A stretch of 64,000 nucleotides of DNA from Synechococcus sp. RSCCF101 (GCF_008807075.1 NZ_CP035632.1:1-64000), one strand, 5' to 3'. Positions 36,837 to 47,097 are shown, counted from the first letter of the stretch. Notes: generated by a model from the sequence alone, not told the origin. Numbers and translations: made by a program.

Positions 36837-38924
36837 CTAGCTGGGGTAGGGGCCATCCTCCCGCAGGCTCCTGAGCAGCCCGGCCAGGCTGCTCACGAAC
36901 TCGGCGCGCAGCCCCGTCATCACCTCAATCACATCCGCTCGTGTCGTGCTGCCCGCCGGCCCGGATCCGTCGATCAGTTGCCGTGCCATCCGTTCCGACT
37001 GCCGGTGGATCTCGCCAATCACGCCATAGCCAGGCAGGTGCCCGTAGCGTTTTTTGCCCCGGCCTGCATACCAGGTGCGGAAGGGGCAGCCTGTGCGAGC
37101 CAGCGATCGGATCTGCGCCGAATCATGGTCGGCCAGGGCCTTCAGCAGTTGATCGATCCATGCCAGATGGCAATGGGCTGCAATCACGAGCTGGATGTTG
37201 AAGCGATTGAACACCTCCATCTGTGTGCCCCACCCCGGTGCGCTGGTCCAGGCTTCGATCCATTCCCGGAGATGACCTGGCGGCATCGGTCGCCCGATCG
37301 CGTAGCCCTGACCGCGATGGCAGTTGAGGGAGGGGAGAATCACGGCGTGCTCCGGATCCTCGATGCCCTCCGCGATCACCTCCATGCCGAAGACATCGGC
37401 CAGCTGGGCAATGCTCTCAACGATCTCCATGTCGGTTGGGTTCCGCAGCATGTCTCGCACGAAGCTCTGGTCCACCTTGAGCTGATCGACGGGGAGGGAT
37501 CTGCAATAGGCGAGCGAGCAATAGCCAGTCCCGAAGTCGTCGAGGGAAAAGCGAACCCCGTGCCGGTGGCATTCCAGGATGATGTCCTGAGCTCGCTCGA
37601 AATCCGAGAAAGCGGTTGATTCAAGAATCTCGATCTCGACGTCTGCCGGATTGATCTCCGGATGCTGGTCGAGTCGCTTCCTCAACCGCCTTGGGAAGTC
37701 TCCGGCCAGCAGGTGCGCGCTGCTGATGTTCACGGCCGCCTTCATCAGGAGGCCCTGCCGCATCCATGCCTTCAGCTGGTTCAGCGCTTCGTCCAGCACC
37801 CACTCGCCCAGCTCCACGGCCAGAGCCGTGTCATCGATCACTGGGAGGAAGGCTCCCGGCAGCAGCAGGCCCTTCTCAGGATGCTGCCAGCGAATCAGGG
37901 CTTCAAGCCCCAGGATCTCTCTGCTGACGAGATCCACCTGAGGCTGATAGAAGAGGGTGAACTCGCCATTCTCCAGGCCGCGTTCGATCGCATCGCAGAG
38001 CTGCTGACGGTCGATCCGCGCGTTGCCCCAGCTGGCGTCATAGAACGCCATTCGGTTCCCACCATTCAGCCTGGCCTCGCCCAGGGCGAGCGTTGCACTG
38101 TTCAGCAGCGCCTGAGGTTGGCCGATGCTCTGATCGCTGGAGGCTGCCCCGATGCTGAGCGAGATCCTGGCCTCGCCATCGTCCAGCTGGATGGGTTGGC
38201 TTGTGGTGTCGAGAATCCGCTCCACCAGGCTGATGCCATCCGCTTCCTTCTCCAGGCCCTGGATCGTCATGGTCAGGCCATGGCTGCCGACCCGCCGCAC
38301 GGAATCCTCCTCGCGCAGGATGGCCCTGACCCGGTTCACGGTGGCGGCCATCACCTCATGCACCGCCTCCGAGGTCCACAGGCCCCGCAGCTTCTCGTAG
38401 TCATCCACCTCGGCCCGGCAGACCAGAACGGTGGTTCCCGTTGTTCGGCGAGCCAATGGCTGCGTGACATCACTCGTCGGCGCCAGCCAGAGCCAGATCC
38501 GGTCCCACGGCTGCGACTGGACCGGCAGCGCGACCGCGCCGACAGACACCGTCAGCTCCCTGCCGTTGGCTGCCGGCAGCACGGCGGACACCGCTGCTGG
38601 CGGCCGCCCATCACACAGGTGCAGCAGAACCGTCCCGATGGCCCCTCCAAGGCTGGAGTCCTCAGGGCTCTGCACCGCCGCCAGAGCATCGCTTGAGTCC
38701 GCGCATCCGAGCAGAGCACGGGCGGCCGGGTTGGCGGCCACCGGTCGGACTCCGCTCTGTTGCCGCTGGTTCAGCGCCGAGCAGTCCAGCCACCAGAGGG
38801 GGATGGGCAGTGCCTGAAACAGGGCGTCCAGCTCACCGCTGGAGGGTGCGCGCTCACCATGCTCGCCCCGACCAGATTGCGGGCCGGTCAACGGGTCCCT
38901 CGTCCTCTTGCATGTGGCTTGCAT
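36837..38924 (-). CDS. Degenerate GGDEF-EAL protein with CZB-like C-terminus
   Basis: 695 residues. A PAS-like N-terminus (LFQALPIPLWWLDC) is followed by a diguanylate-cyclase fold whose GGDEF is replaced (VRRVGSHGLTMTI). The EAL phosphodiesterase signature is complete (LGLEALIRWQHPE at ~340; VNISSAHLLAGDF, DDFGTGYCSLAYC, VIAEGIE, QGYAIGRPM). Residues ~580-655 resemble a chemoreceptor zinc-binding (CZB) helical domain: AAHCHLAW, GCPFRTWY (C613) and EIHRQSE, although the fourth ligand position is Glu rather than His. A c-di-GMP-degrading, zinc- or redox-gated enzyme is inferred. First gene of the set that runs to the KaiB-like gene. Confidence 0.88.
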   Translation of the reverse strand: MQATCKRTRDPLTGPQSGRGEHGERAPSSGELDALFQALPIPLWWLDCSALNQRQQSGVRPVAANPAARALLGCADSSDALAAVQSPEDSSLGGAIGTVLLHLCDGRPPAAVSAVLPAANGRELTVSVGAVALPVQSQPWDRIWLWLAPTSDVTQPLARRTTGTTVLVCRAEVDDYEKLRGLWTSEAVHEVMAATVNRVRAILREEDSVRRVGSHGLTMTIQGLEKEADGISLVERILDTTSQPIQLDDGEARISLSIGAASSDQSIGQPQALLNSATLALGEARLNGGNRMAFYDASWGNARIDRQQLCDAIERGLENGEFTLFYQPQVDLVSREILGLEALIRWQHPEKGLLLPGAFLPVIDDTALAVELGEWVLDEALNQLKAWMRQGLLMKAAVNISSAHLLAGDFPRRLRKRLDQHPEINPADVEIEILESTAFSDFERAQDIILECHRHGVRFSLDDFGTGYCSLAYCRSLPVDQLKVDQSFVRDMLRNPTDMEIVESIAQLADVFGMEVIAEGIEDPEHAVILPSLNCHRGQGYAIGRPMPPGHLREWIEAWTSAPGWGTQMEVFNRFNIQLVIAAHCHLAWIDQLLKALADHDSAQIRSLARTGCPFRTWYAGRGKKRYGHLPGYGVIGEIHRQSERMARQLIDGSGPAGSTTRADVIEVMTGLRAEFVSSLAGLLRSLREDGPYPS

Positions 38925-39047
38925 CCCGCCCGAGCGGCTTCGAGAGGAGGTGGGCAGTCCCTCCCCTCATCTCGGTCTAGCCCGTGGATGGAGTGGTGCC
39001 AACCGAACCATGCAGCCGATGGGCGACGCGCGCCCACCGGCGCTGCC

Positions 39048-40034
39048 TCAGACCAGGGACGGTGCCTCGACGATGCCGGAGGGCACGTTCTCGAACATCA
39101 CCGAGGACAGGTAGCGCTCGGCCAGATCCGGCAGCACCACCACGATCGTCTTGCCGGCGAACTCGTCCTGTTCCGCCAGGCGGATGGCGGCGGCGGCGGC
39201 GGCGCCGCAGGAGATGCCCACCAGCAGGCCCTCCTCCTTGGCCAGACGCAGGGCCATGGCGATCGATTCGTCGTTGGTGACCTGCTCCACCCGGTCCACC
39301 AGGCTCAGGTCGAGGTTCTTGGGGATGAAGCCGGCGCCGATGCCCTGGATCTTGTGGGGGCCGGGCTTGGGGTCCTCACCGTTGAGGGTCTGGCTGATCA
39401 CCGGGCTGTGGCTGGGTTCCACCGCCACCGAGAGGATGTTCTTGCCGGCCTCGTTCTTGATGTAGCGCGACACGCCGGTGATGGTGCCGCCGGTGCCGAC
39501 GCCGGCCACCAGCACATCGATGGCGCCGTCGCAGTCGTTCCAGATCTCCGGGCCGGTGGTCTTGAAGTGGATCTCGGGGTTGGCCGGGTTCTCGAACTGC
39601 CCGGGCATGAAGTACTTGTCCGGGTCGCTGGCGGCGATCTCACGGGCCTTGGCGATCGCACCGGGCATGCCCTTGGAGGCTTCGGTGAGGATCAGCTTGG
39701 CGCCGAGAACGGCCATCACCCTGCGCCGCTCGATCGACATCGATTCCGGCATGGTGAGCACCAGCTCGTAGCCGCGGGCCGCCGCGGTGAAGGCCAGGGC
39801 GATGCCGGTGTTGCCGGAGGTGGGCTCGATGATCGTGTGGCGCTTGGTGAGAACGCCGCGCTTCTCCGCATCCCAGATCATGCTGGCGCCGATCCGGCAC
39901 TTGACGCTGTAGGCGGGGTTGCGCCCCTCGATCTTGGCCAGCACCGTGGCCTTGGCGTTGCTGGTGACCGAGTGCAGCTTCACCAGGGGTGTGTTGCCGA
40001 TGGCGAGGCTGTTGTCGTCGTAGATGCGAGCCAT
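39048..40034 (-). CDS. cysK: Cysteine synthase (O-acetylserine thiol-lyase)
   Basis: PLP enzyme making cysteine from O-acetylserine and sulfide. PLP lysine in [15 protein letters not shown], substrate loop [13 protein letters not shown], phosphate loop [15 protein letters not shown] and the C-terminal [11 protein letters not shown]. 328 residues starting [17 protein letters not shown]; the longer frame upstream overlaps the PLP-enzyme gene and has no similarity. It follows two CGS-type genes on the same strand (79-base gap). Confidence 0.96.
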   Translation of the reverse strand: MARIYDDNSLAIGNTPLVKLHSVTSNAKATVLAKIEGRNPAYSVKCRIGASMIWDAEKRGVLTKRHTIIEPTSGNTGIALAFTAAARGYELVLTMPESMSIERRRVMAVLGAKLILTEASKGMPGAIAKAREIAASDPDKYFMPGQFENPANPEIHFKTTGPEIWNDCDGAIDVLVAGVGTGGTITGVSRYIKNEAGKNILSVAVEPSHSPVISQTLNGEDPKPGPHKIQGIGAGFIPKNLDLSLVDRVEQVTNDESIAMALRLAKEEGLLVGISCGAAAAAAIRLAEQDEFAGKTIVVVLPDLAERYLSSVMFENVPSGIVEAPSLV

Positions 40035-40113
40035 TGGGCGGCGCTGTCGCACAGGATGTTCCGATGCTATGTGGCCTGTGTCGCTTGCGCCGCAGGACCC
40101 GCTTCGGCTCGCC

Positions 40114-41580
40114 TCAGGCCCGCTCCAGGGCGCTCTCGAACCGCTGCCACAGCTCCTCGGGCGGTTCCAGTCCCACCGACACCCGCAGCAGGGAGCGGGG
40201 CACACCGCAGCCTTCGGCCCAGGCGAGCTCGTGGTAATGAGCCAGCAGAACGTACGGGCAGACCAGGGTGAAGGGCGTGCCCAGGCTGGGCCCCTTGCAG
40301 ACCCGCAGGCTGTCGTAGACCCGGGCCGCACTGGCCTCTCCGCCCCGCAGCTCGAACGAGAGCAGGCAGCCGCTGCCGCCTCCGGGACGGAGCAGACGGC
40401 GAAAGGCCGGGCTGGCGGCCGGGTGCAGCACGCGCGCCACGGCCGGATGGCCCTCCAGCCGTGCGGCCAGCAGCGCGCAGTGGTGGTTGAGGCGCGCCAC
40501 CCGATCCGCCACATCTCGCGACGCCCGCTCCAGAGCGATGGCGTCGGCATCGCTCAGCTCGGCGGCGGGCTCGGCGGTGAGAGCGGTGAGAGGCTCGCGC
40601 CAGGGCGAGTCCTCGCTCACAACCAGGCTGCCGGCCAGGATGTCGCCCCGGCCGGCGAAGCTCTTGGTGAGGGAGGTGAACACCAGATCGGCATGGGGCC
40701 GGGTCTCGATGTTCAGCGACGAACCGATCGTGTCGTCCACCACCAGGGGAATGCCCCGCGCCCGGGTGAGGGCCGCCAGGGCCGGCAGATCCACGCAGCC
40801 CAGCATCGGGTTGCTCGGCAGTTCCACGATCACCGCCGCGGGTTCGACGCGATCGAGGGCCTCGGCCAGCCGCTCCGGCTCGCCGTTCAGCACCAGCTCG
40901 CCGCCGCTGTGGATCACCTGGGGCAGCTTGAGCACATCCACGTAGGGGAAGCCCACCTGCAGGGTGGGGCGGCCGGGCCGCAGGGCGGAGATCGCCCGCA
41001 GGCCCAGATCGAGCGCCGCCATGCCGGAGGGCAGCAGTCGCACCCGCTCCGGCCTGCCGCCGTGGATCGCGGCCAGACGCCGCTGCAGCTGCCGCCGGGC
41101 CCACCGGCCGTGGTCCGCCGGCGGCACCGGCTCCCGGCCGAGGGCCTGGGCGGCCAGCCGCGAGGAGGCGCCGAGGCCGGTGTGCTGCCAGAAGGCGGTG
41201 GCGGCCGGCGTGGCGTCCGCGGCGGCCAGCAGGCACCAGAGGCTCCCGCTCGGCACGACCGCGGTGTGGCTCCCGGGGCTCACCCGAAGGCAGTGGGCCC
41301 TGGCCAGCTCCGCCGCGGCCTGGCTGGGGAAGGGCCAGGCGGAAGCGAAGGAGGTCTGCGCCAGGGCGGCCTCGGCCACCTCCCGCAGCAGCGGGTGCAT
41401 CACGAAGCGCGGGTAGGCCGTGCGCAGGGCGGCCCGGCAGGCCGGGTCGTTCTCCTCATAGGCGACCACATCGCGCCAGCGCGGCAGCGCCACCGACACG
41501 GCGTGGGGGCTGTCCGGCAGGGGATGCCCCAGGTCGATCGCCTGCCAGCAGGGATCCAGCAGCAGGTTGCGGCCGCTCAC
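40114..41580 (-). CDS. Cys/Met-metabolism PLP enzyme (cystathionine gamma-synthase paralogue)
   Basis: 488 residues, about 100 longer than CGS. The first ~140 residues lack CGS similarity (contain [16 protein letters not shown]). The rest is a fold-type I PLP domain: [40 protein letters not shown] and the PLP lysine in [17 protein letters not shown]. Its GTG start overlaps the stop of metB by 4 bases. The N-terminal extension and tandem position are seen in other picocyanobacteria as far as I recall; the exact reaction (CGS, CBL or other) is open. Confidence 0.83.
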   Translation of the reverse strand: MSGRNLLLDPCWQAIDLGHPLPDSPHAVSVALPRWRDVVAYEENDPACRAALRTAYPRFVMHPLLREVAEAALAQTSFASAWPFPSQAAAELARAHCLRVSPGSHTAVVPSGSLWCLLAAADATPAATAFWQHTGLGASSRLAAQALGREPVPPADHGRWARRQLQRRLAAIHGGRPERVRLLPSGMAALDLGLRAISALRPGRPTLQVGFPYVDVLKLPQVIHSGGELVLNGEPERLAEALDRVEPAAVIVELPSNPMLGCVDLPALAALTRARGIPLVVDDTIGSSLNIETRPHADLVFTSLTKSFAGRGDILAGSLVVSEDSPWREPLTALTAEPAAELSDADAIALERASRDVADRVARLNHHCALLAARLEGHPAVARVLHPAASPAFRRLLRPGGGSGCLLSFELRGGEASAARVYDSLRVCKGPSLGTPFTLVCPYVLLAHYHELAWAEGCGVPRSLLRVSVGLEPPEELWQRFESALERA

Positions 41581-42776
41581 CCCAGCCGGTCGAGCCCGCG
41601 TTGCAGATCGGCGATCAGATCCGCGCTGTCCTCGGCCCCGATGGAGAGACGCACCAGCCCGGCGTCGATGCCCAGGCGCCGGCGCACCTCAGGCCGCACA
41701 GCGGCGTGGGTCATGGTGGCCGGGTGGCAGACGAGGCTTTCCACGCCACCGAGGCTCTCGGCCATCGTGAAGTAGCGCAGACCCTTGCAGAAGCCGTAGG
41801 CCTGATCCTCACCGGCCCGCAGGGTGGCCGTGATCATCGCCCCGCCCTGGCGCATCTGCCTGCGGGCCAGGGCCTGCTGGGGATGATCCGCCCGGAAGGG
41901 GTAGCGCAGCGCGGCCACGGCGGGGTGGGCGGCCAGGGCCTCGGCCACGGCGGCGGCATTGGCGCACTGGCGCTCCAGGCGCAGGGAGAGGGTCTTCACG
42001 CCGCGACTGATCAGCCAGCTGTCGAACGCGGAGGGTTGCAGTCCGAGCGCCTTCTGGGCGAAGCGGAGGCGCTCCTGCCAGGCCGGATCGTTGCTGCAGA
42101 CCACGCCACCCAGCACATCCGAATGGCCGTTCACGTACTTCGTGGTGCTGGCCAGCGAGAGGGTGGCGCCCAGCGCCAGGGGCTGCTGCAGCAGGGGTGT
42201 GGCGAAGGTGTTGTCCACCAGCACCGGCACGCCGATCGCCCGGGCCCGCGCGCTCACCGCCGCCAGGTCGATCACCTTCAGCAGGGGGTTGGTGGGACTC
42301 TCCAGCCAGATCAGAGCCGGGGGGGCGGCGGCGGTGAGCGCGCTGAAGCGCTCCGGCCAGTCGACCGCGGTGAAGTCCAGCCACTCGGCCTCGACGCCGA
42401 AGCGGGCGAACACCTGCTCAAGCAGACGCACCGTGCAGCCGTAGAGGTTCTCCTCGCAGAGCACCCGGTCGCCCTGGCGCAGCGAGGAGAGCACGGCGGT
42501 CATGGCGCTGACGCCGGAGCCGAACACCGTGGCGTGCCGGGCGCCCTCCAGGCCGGCCAGCACCCCCTCGAGGATGCGGAAGTTGGGGTTGCCCGACCGG
42601 GTGTAGTCGAATCCGCCCGGATTGCCGTGGGCGAAGGTGGAGGAGAGAAACAGCGGTGCGGTGACCGCTCCGGTCTCGGCGCTGTAAGTCTCTCCCTGAT
42701 GGATAGCCGCTGTGGCCGGACCGGGTGCCGGGCCGGACTCGCTCGCCGGTGACTGATCGACGTCCGGGCGGGTCAT
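41577..42776 (-). CDS. metB: Cystathionine gamma-synthase-type enzyme
   Basis: 399-residue PLP enzyme of methionine/transsulfuration metabolism. Motifs: TAAIHQGETYSAETGAVTAP, DYTRSGNPNFRILEGVLAGLEGA, FGSGVSAMTAVL, LESPTNPLLKVIDL, LVDNTFATPLLQQPL, the PLP lysine in LASTTKYVNGHSDVLGG, and ESLGGVESLVCHPATMTHA. Start chosen at MTRPDVDQSP. CGS, CBL and homologues cannot be told apart by these motifs, so the symbol is provisional. It is the first of a metB-CGS paralogue-cysK series downstream of rpsD. Confidence 0.87.
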   Translation of the reverse strand: MTRPDVDQSPASESGPAPGPATAAIHQGETYSAETGAVTAPLFLSSTFAHGNPGGFDYTRSGNPNFRILEGVLAGLEGARHATVFGSGVSAMTAVLSSLRQGDRVLCEENLYGCTVRLLEQVFARFGVEAEWLDFTAVDWPERFSALTAAAPPALIWLESPTNPLLKVIDLAAVSARARAIGVPVLVDNTFATPLLQQPLALGATLSLASTTKYVNGHSDVLGGVVCSNDPAWQERLRFAQKALGLQPSAFDSWLISRGVKTLSLRLERQCANAAAVAEALAAHPAVAALRYPFRADHPQQALARRQMRQGGAMITATLRAGEDQAYGFCKGLRYFTMAESLGGVESLVCHPATMTHAAVRPEVRRRLGIDAGLVRLSIGAEDSADLIADLQRGLDRLG

Positions 42777-42876
42777 GGCAGCGGCGGAGCTCCCCGCAGG
42801 GGAGAGGAAAGAAGGAGGTGGTCCGGGGGGCGCCGGCAGCGGCTGACGCTCCCCCGAAGGTGGTTCGGTCCCGGGG

Positions 42877-43485
42877 TCAGACCTTCCTGGAGTAGTACTC
42901 CACCACCAGGAGTTCGTTGATCTCGAGCGCAACCCATTCGCGCTCCACCGAGCCGACGACCTTGGCGCGCAGCTTGGGCTTGTCCAGCTCCAGGTGCGGC
43001 GGCACGTTGGCCAGGCCGGGGAATTCGAGATTGCCTTCGGCGAGCTTGCGGCTCTGCTTGCGTTCGCGGATGGCGATCTGATCGCCGGACTTGCAGTGGT
43101 AGCTGGCGATGTCGACCAGACGGCCGTTCACGGTGACGTGGCCGTGGCAGACCAGCTGCCGGGCGCCGGGGATGGTGGGCCCGAAGCCGAGACGGAAACA
43201 GACGTTGTCGAGGCGGCTCTCCAGCAGCTTGAGCAGGTTGGTGCCGGTGGACCCCTCCTGGGCGCGCGCTTTCTTCACGTAGCGCACGAGCTGGCGTTCC
43301 GAGATGCCGTAGTTGAAGCGAAGCTTTTGCTTCTCCTCGAGGCGGATGGCGTATTCCGAGCGCTTGCGACGGGCTTGGCCGTGCTGACCGGGGGGATAAG
43401 ACCGCTTGGCGGACTTACGGGTGAGACCGGGGAGGTCTCCCAAGCGCCGCGTGATCCTCAGGCGAGGGCCGCGGTATCTGGACAT
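42877..43485 (-). CDS. rpsD: 30S ribosomal protein S4
   Basis: Primary 16S rRNA-binding assembly protein. 202 residues: [58 protein letters not shown] and the S4 RNA-binding fold [14 protein letters not shown]...[13 protein letters not shown]. Zinc-free form (no Cys4 knuckle). Divergent from yidD, with 111 bases between starts that must hold both promoters. Confidence 0.98.
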   Translation of the reverse strand: MSRYRGPRLRITRRLGDLPGLTRKSAKRSYPPGQHGQARRKRSEYAIRLEEKQKLRFNYGISERQLVRYVKKARAQEGSTGTNLLKLLESRLDNVCFRLGFGPTIPGARQLVCHGHVTVNGRLVDIASYHCKSGDQIAIRERKQSRKLAEGNLEFPGLANVPPHLELDKPKLRAKVVGSVEREWVALEINELLVVEYYSRKV

Positions 43486-43596
43486 GGGCGGAAACAGTGG
43501 GCGATGGAACGGTTGGCGGGGCTCCGGGGTGCCGGTCCGGACCAACCGACGACCGCTGACCTCAGGCAAGCTGGACAGCGGATCGAAGGCAGGCGG

Positions 43597-43866
43597 ATGA
43601 CCCGTGAGCAGAGCGCACGCCAATCCAGCACCATACCGCCCGTCGCGGTGCGGCTCGCCTGGCCGGCCATGGCCCTCGTGCGGGCCTATCGCCGCTGGAT
43701 CTCCCCCCTGATGGCTCCCCGCTGCCGCTTCATCCCCTCCTGCAGCGCCTATGCGCTTGAGGCGCTGGAGCGCCATGGCCTCTGGCGGGGCGGCTGGCTC
43801 ACTCTGCGCCGGCTGCTGCGCTGCCATCCCTTCACGCCCTGCGGCTGCGACCCGGTGCCCGACTGA
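43597..43866 (+). CDS. yidD: Membrane protein insertion efficiency factor YidD
   Basis: 89-residue amphipathic membrane-associated protein that aids YidC-dependent insertion. The family block [23 protein letters not shown] with [17 protein letters not shown] and the Cys-rich end [14 protein letters not shown] is complete. In many bacteria yidD sits between rnpA and yidC; here it is apart from them, next to rpsD. Its stop shares a base with the next start. Confidence 0.94.
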   Translation: MTREQSARQSSTIPPVAVRLAWPAMALVRAYRRWISPLMAPRCRFIPSCSAYALEALERHGLWRGGWLTLRRLLRCHPFTPCGCDPVPD

Positions 43867-44171
43867 TGGCCCTGACCCTGGTGCTGTTCAGCCGCACGGG
43901 CTGCTGCCTCTGCCAGCAGCTGGAGCAGCGGCTGCGCCGGCTAGAGCTGCCCTGGCCGCTGGAGGTGCGCCGCATCGATGCCGATCCCGCCCTGCGGCTG
44001 CGCTACGACCTGGAGGTGCCGGTTCTGGCGGCCGCCGATCCGGGCAGTGGCGGCTGGCGGGATCTGCCCAGGCCCTCGCCCCGGCTGCAGGGGGAGGCGC
44101 TCGGCCGCTGGCTCGAGCGGGCGATGGCCACAGCCGCGCAGGCCAGACTGGGGCCTCCATCCAGCGATTGA
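43866..44171 (+). CDS. Glutaredoxin-like (DUF836) protein
   Basis: 101-residue thioredoxin-fold protein with [19 protein letters not shown], where a C-x2-C (CCLC context) sits at the usual active-site position, followed by [22 protein letters not shown] with the cis-Pro. Likely a thiol-disulfide protein of unknown partner. Start overlaps the yidD stop by one base. Confidence 0.82.
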   Translation: MALTLVLFSRTGCCLCQQLEQRLRRLELPWPLEVRRIDADPALRLRYDLEVPVLAAADPGSGGWRDLPRPSPRLQGEALGRWLERAMATAAQARLGPPSSD

Positions 44172-44182
44172 GGCAGCCCGCG

Positions 44183-45697
44183 GTGAGCCAGATGCTCCAT
44201 CCCCTGCTCCGGTCGGTCGGGCTGGCCGTTCCCGAGGGCCTCGCCAATGCGGAGGTGCGGGCCGTCACCTGCGACTCCCGCATGGTGCGGCCGGGAACGC
44301 TGTTTCTCGGTCTGCCCGGCCAGTCGGTGGACGGCGGCTGCTTCTGGCCCCAGGCCCTGGAGGCCGGAGCCGCGGCGGCGGTGATCGGCCCGGCCGCCGC
44401 CGCGCAGCGGCCCCCCGGCCACCCGGATGCCGTCGTGGTGGTGGAGGAACCGGTGGCCGCCTGGGCGGGCCTGCTGGCCGCCTCCTTCTGGCATCACCCC
44501 TCCTCCCGCTTCCAGCTGATCGGGGTGACGGGGACCAACGGCAAGACCACCACCACCCATCTGATCGAGCACCTGAGCAAGGCGGTGCGGAAACCGGCCG
44601 CCCTGTTCGGCACCATGGTCAACCGCTGGCCCGGCACCAGTACCAGCGCCCAGCACACCACCGCCTTCGCCGATCAGCTGCAGGCCCAGCTGGCCCTCGC
44701 CGCCGAGGCCGGCACCTGCGTGGCGGCGATGGAGGTGAGTTCCCATGCCCTCGACCAGCAGCGCGTGCGCGGCTGTGATTTCGCCGGGGCGGTGTTCACC
44801 AACCTCAGCCAGGACCACCTCGACTATCACCCCAGCATGGAGGCCTATTTCGAGGCCAAATGCCGGTTGTTCCATGCCCCCTTGCTGCGCGGCGACGGCG
44901 TGCGGGCGGTGGTGAACAGCGATGACGACTGGGGGCGACGGCTGGCGGCCGATCTCGGCGATGCCTGCTGGCGCTCCTCACTGGAGGACCCGGGGGCCGA
45001 GCTGCATCTGCGCGATCTGCAGTTCTCCAAGGACGGGGTGAGCGGAACGGTGGTGACCCCAGCCGGCAGCGCCCCGTTCCGTTCCATCCTGCTGGGCCGG
45101 TTCAACCTGATGAATGCCCTGCAGGCCATCGGTGCCCTGGTGCAGCGGGGCCATCCCCTGAAGGGAGTGGTGAGCGGCCTGCCCAGCTTCCGCGGTGTGG
45201 CCGGGCGCATGGAGCAGGTGCAGGTGGCCGGTGCCGTGTGCGACAGCCTGCCCGCCGTGCTGGTGGACTACGCCCACACCCCCGATGGTCTGGAAAAGGC
45301 CCTGGAGGCGGCCCGGCCCTTCACCCGGGGGCGGCTGATCTGCGTCTTCGGCTGCGGCGGAGACCGCGACCGCAGCAAACGGCCCCAGATGGGGGCGATC
45401 GCGGCCCGCCTCAGTGATCGGATCGTGGTGACCTCCGACAACCCCCGCACGGAGGACCCCCAGCGGATCCTCGATGACGTGATGGCCGGGGTCCCCGATG
45501 CCGCCGGCACCACGGTGGAGGGGGACCGGGCCCGGGCGATCGCCCTGGGCATCGCCGAGGCGGGAGCGGACGACCTGGTGCTGATCGCCGGCAAGGGCCA
45601 TGAGGACTACCAGATCATCGGCAGCACCAAGATCCATTTCGACGACCGGGAGGAGGCCGAGAAGGCCCTGCGGCTCCGCCTGCGCTCCCGCGCCTGA
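44183..45697 (+). CDS. murE: UDP-N-acetylmuramoyl-tripeptide synthetase (MurE)
   Basis: Adds the third residue of the peptidoglycan stem peptide. Motifs: [18 protein letters not shown]-loop [44 protein letters not shown] and the substrate-specifying [13 protein letters not shown], where DNPR indicates meso-diaminopimelate. 504 residues from the GTG at 44183 (ATG at 44192 is also possible). Confidence 0.96.
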   Translation: MSQMLHPLLRSVGLAVPEGLANAEVRAVTCDSRMVRPGTLFLGLPGQSVDGGCFWPQALEAGAAAAVIGPAAAAQRPPGHPDAVVVVEEPVAAWAGLLAASFWHHPSSRFQLIGVTGTNGKTTTTHLIEHLSKAVRKPAALFGTMVNRWPGTSTSAQHTTAFADQLQAQLALAAEAGTCVAAMEVSSHALDQQRVRGCDFAGAVFTNLSQDHLDYHPSMEAYFEAKCRLFHAPLLRGDGVRAVVNSDDDWGRRLAADLGDACWRSSLEDPGAELHLRDLQFSKDGVSGTVVTPAGSAPFRSILLGRFNLMNALQAIGALVQRGHPLKGVVSGLPSFRGVAGRMEQVQVAGAVCDSLPAVLVDYAHTPDGLEKALEAARPFTRGRLICVFGCGGDRDRSKRPQMGAIAARLSDRIVVTSDNPRTEDPQRILDDVMAGVPDAAGTTVEGDRARAIALGIAEAGADDLVLIAGKGHEDYQIIGSTKIHFDDREEAEKALRLRLRSRA

Positions 45698-45734
45698 GAG
45701 GACCCTGGCCCCTGCGGCCCCGGGCCTCCCGGCT

Positions 45735-46886
45735 TCAGAGCATCGCCGTCAGGGCGCTCAGGAGCCGGTCCAGATCCTCCTGGGTGGTGGTGATGTGGGT
45801 GCAGGCCCGCAGGCAGGAGGGGTGATCGAGATGGCGCAGCCAGATTCCCTGCTCCCCGAGCCGCCGCGCCACCGCCGGTGGTTCGCGGCCCTCCACGCGG
45901 AAGCTCACCAGCCCCGCCGGTGGCGGGCCGCTCAGCAGGGGCTGGAGGCCGTCGGTGCGGGCCAGGGCCTGCCAGAGCTGACCGCTCAGCTGCTGGATGC
46001 GGCGGCTGCGTTCATCACAGGCCCCCTGGCTGTCCAGCAGCTCGAGGGAGGTGCGCAGCCCGGAGAACAGGGGCGTGCAGGAAGTGGCCACCTCGAAGCG
46101 TCGACCATCCTCATGAAAACCCTCGTTGGCGGCCTGCTCGTCCCGCAGGCTGCGCCAGCCGATCAGCGTCGGCCTGGCCTGGCTGAGCAGGCGCTCTGAG
46201 AGCACCACGGCGCCGAGGCCCTCTGGGCCGCAGCACCACTTGTGGCCGGTGAAGGCATAGATGTCGGATTGGGAGGCGGCCGCGGCCACCGGCAGGCTGC
46301 CCATCGACTGGGCGGCGTCCACCAGCAGCCAGGGCTGGCGGGGATGCTCGGCCAGCCGCTCGGCCACAGCCGCAATGGGCATCACCTGGCCGGTGTTCCA
46401 GAGCAGGTGTGACAGCACCACCAGCCGCGTGTTGGCGGTGAGGGCCTCCTCCAGTGCGCCCAGCACCTGCTGATCGGTGTCCGCCTGCTCATCGAGGCCG
46501 CCCCGCCAGCGGGTGACCGGGAGCGAGGTGATGTGCAGACCCTCGCGCGAGGCCAACTCGTGGCAGGCGGCCACGACACCGGGATGTTCCGCGTCGCTGA
46601 TCAGGATGGTGTCGCCGGGTTCCCACGGCAGACCCCAGAGGGGCAGAACACAGCCGCTGGTGACGTTTTCGGTGAAGGCGACCCGCGACGGGCGCACCCC
46701 GCAGCGGGAGGCCAGCAGGCCTCTCAGCCGGGAGAGCTCCCGGTCGATGAAGGGCCAGACGGCGGTGGAGAAGGGCCCCAGCTCCTGGATGGTGCGCCAG
46801 CTGGCGACCATCGCGTCCAGGGATGGGTCGGGCAGGGGGCCCTGCCCGCCGTAGTTGAGATAGGTCTTGCCGGCGAGTGCCGGCAT
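45735..46886 (-). CDS. L-cysteine/cystine lyase C-DES-like (class V aminotransferase fold)
   Basis: 383-residue fold-type I PLP protein of the NifS/cysteine-desulfurase group. TYLNYGGQGPLPDPSLDAM at the N-terminus, FTENVTSGCVLPLWGLPW, DAEHPGVVAACHEL, LVDAAQSMGSLPVA and the PLP lysine in AFTGHKWCCGPEGLGAVVL. The GGQGP start and GPEGLG after the lysine match the cyanobacterial C-DES cystine lyase, which supplies sulfane sulfur for Fe-S clusters. It lacks the mobile Cys loop of NifS as far as I can see. Role inferred from similarity. Confidence 0.82.
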   Translation of the reverse strand: MPALAGKTYLNYGGQGPLPDPSLDAMVASWRTIQELGPFSTAVWPFIDRELSRLRGLLASRCGVRPSRVAFTENVTSGCVLPLWGLPWEPGDTILISDAEHPGVVAACHELASREGLHITSLPVTRWRGGLDEQADTDQQVLGALEEALTANTRLVVLSHLLWNTGQVMPIAAVAERLAEHPRQPWLLVDAAQSMGSLPVAAAASQSDIYAFTGHKWCCGPEGLGAVVLSERLLSQARPTLIGWRSLRDEQAANEGFHEDGRRFEVATSCTPLFSGLRTSLELLDSQGACDERSRRIQQLSGQLWQALARTDGLQPLLSGPPPAGLVSFRVEGREPPAVARRLGEQGIWLRHLDHPSCLRACTHITTTQEDLDRLLSALTAML

Positions 46887-46932
46887 CTGGTCGCGGAGGG
46901 ACCCAGGGGATGGAGTGATGGCGGCCTCTCGC

Positions 46933-47097
46933 TCAGAGAACCTGGCCCACCATCACCGCCGCCACGGCGGAGAACAGAGTGATGCCGAGGGCCGTGAGCG
47001 GGTTCTGACCCTGGGCCACCGCCACCGTGGTGATGACACCGGCGCCGAGGCTGGCCACGGCCAGCTGGGTGGTGAGTTCGGATGCGCGTTGGCCCAC
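46933..47097 (-). CDS. Small membrane protein (54 residues)
   Basis: Short frame from a GTG at 47097 to the TGA at 46933, reading RASELTTQLAVASLGAGVIT, then TVAVAQGQNPLTALGITLFS and ending AVAAVMVGQVL. Two hydrophobic segments predict two membrane helices joined by a short QGQNP loop. The composition, absence of stop codons and gap-filling position between ycf46 and the C-DES gene support a real gene, but no family is recognised. An earlier start is not available in this frame as ATG. Confidence 0.6.
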   Translation of the reverse strand: MGQRASELTTQLAVASLGAGVITTVAVAQGQNPLTALGITLFSAVAAVMVGQVL

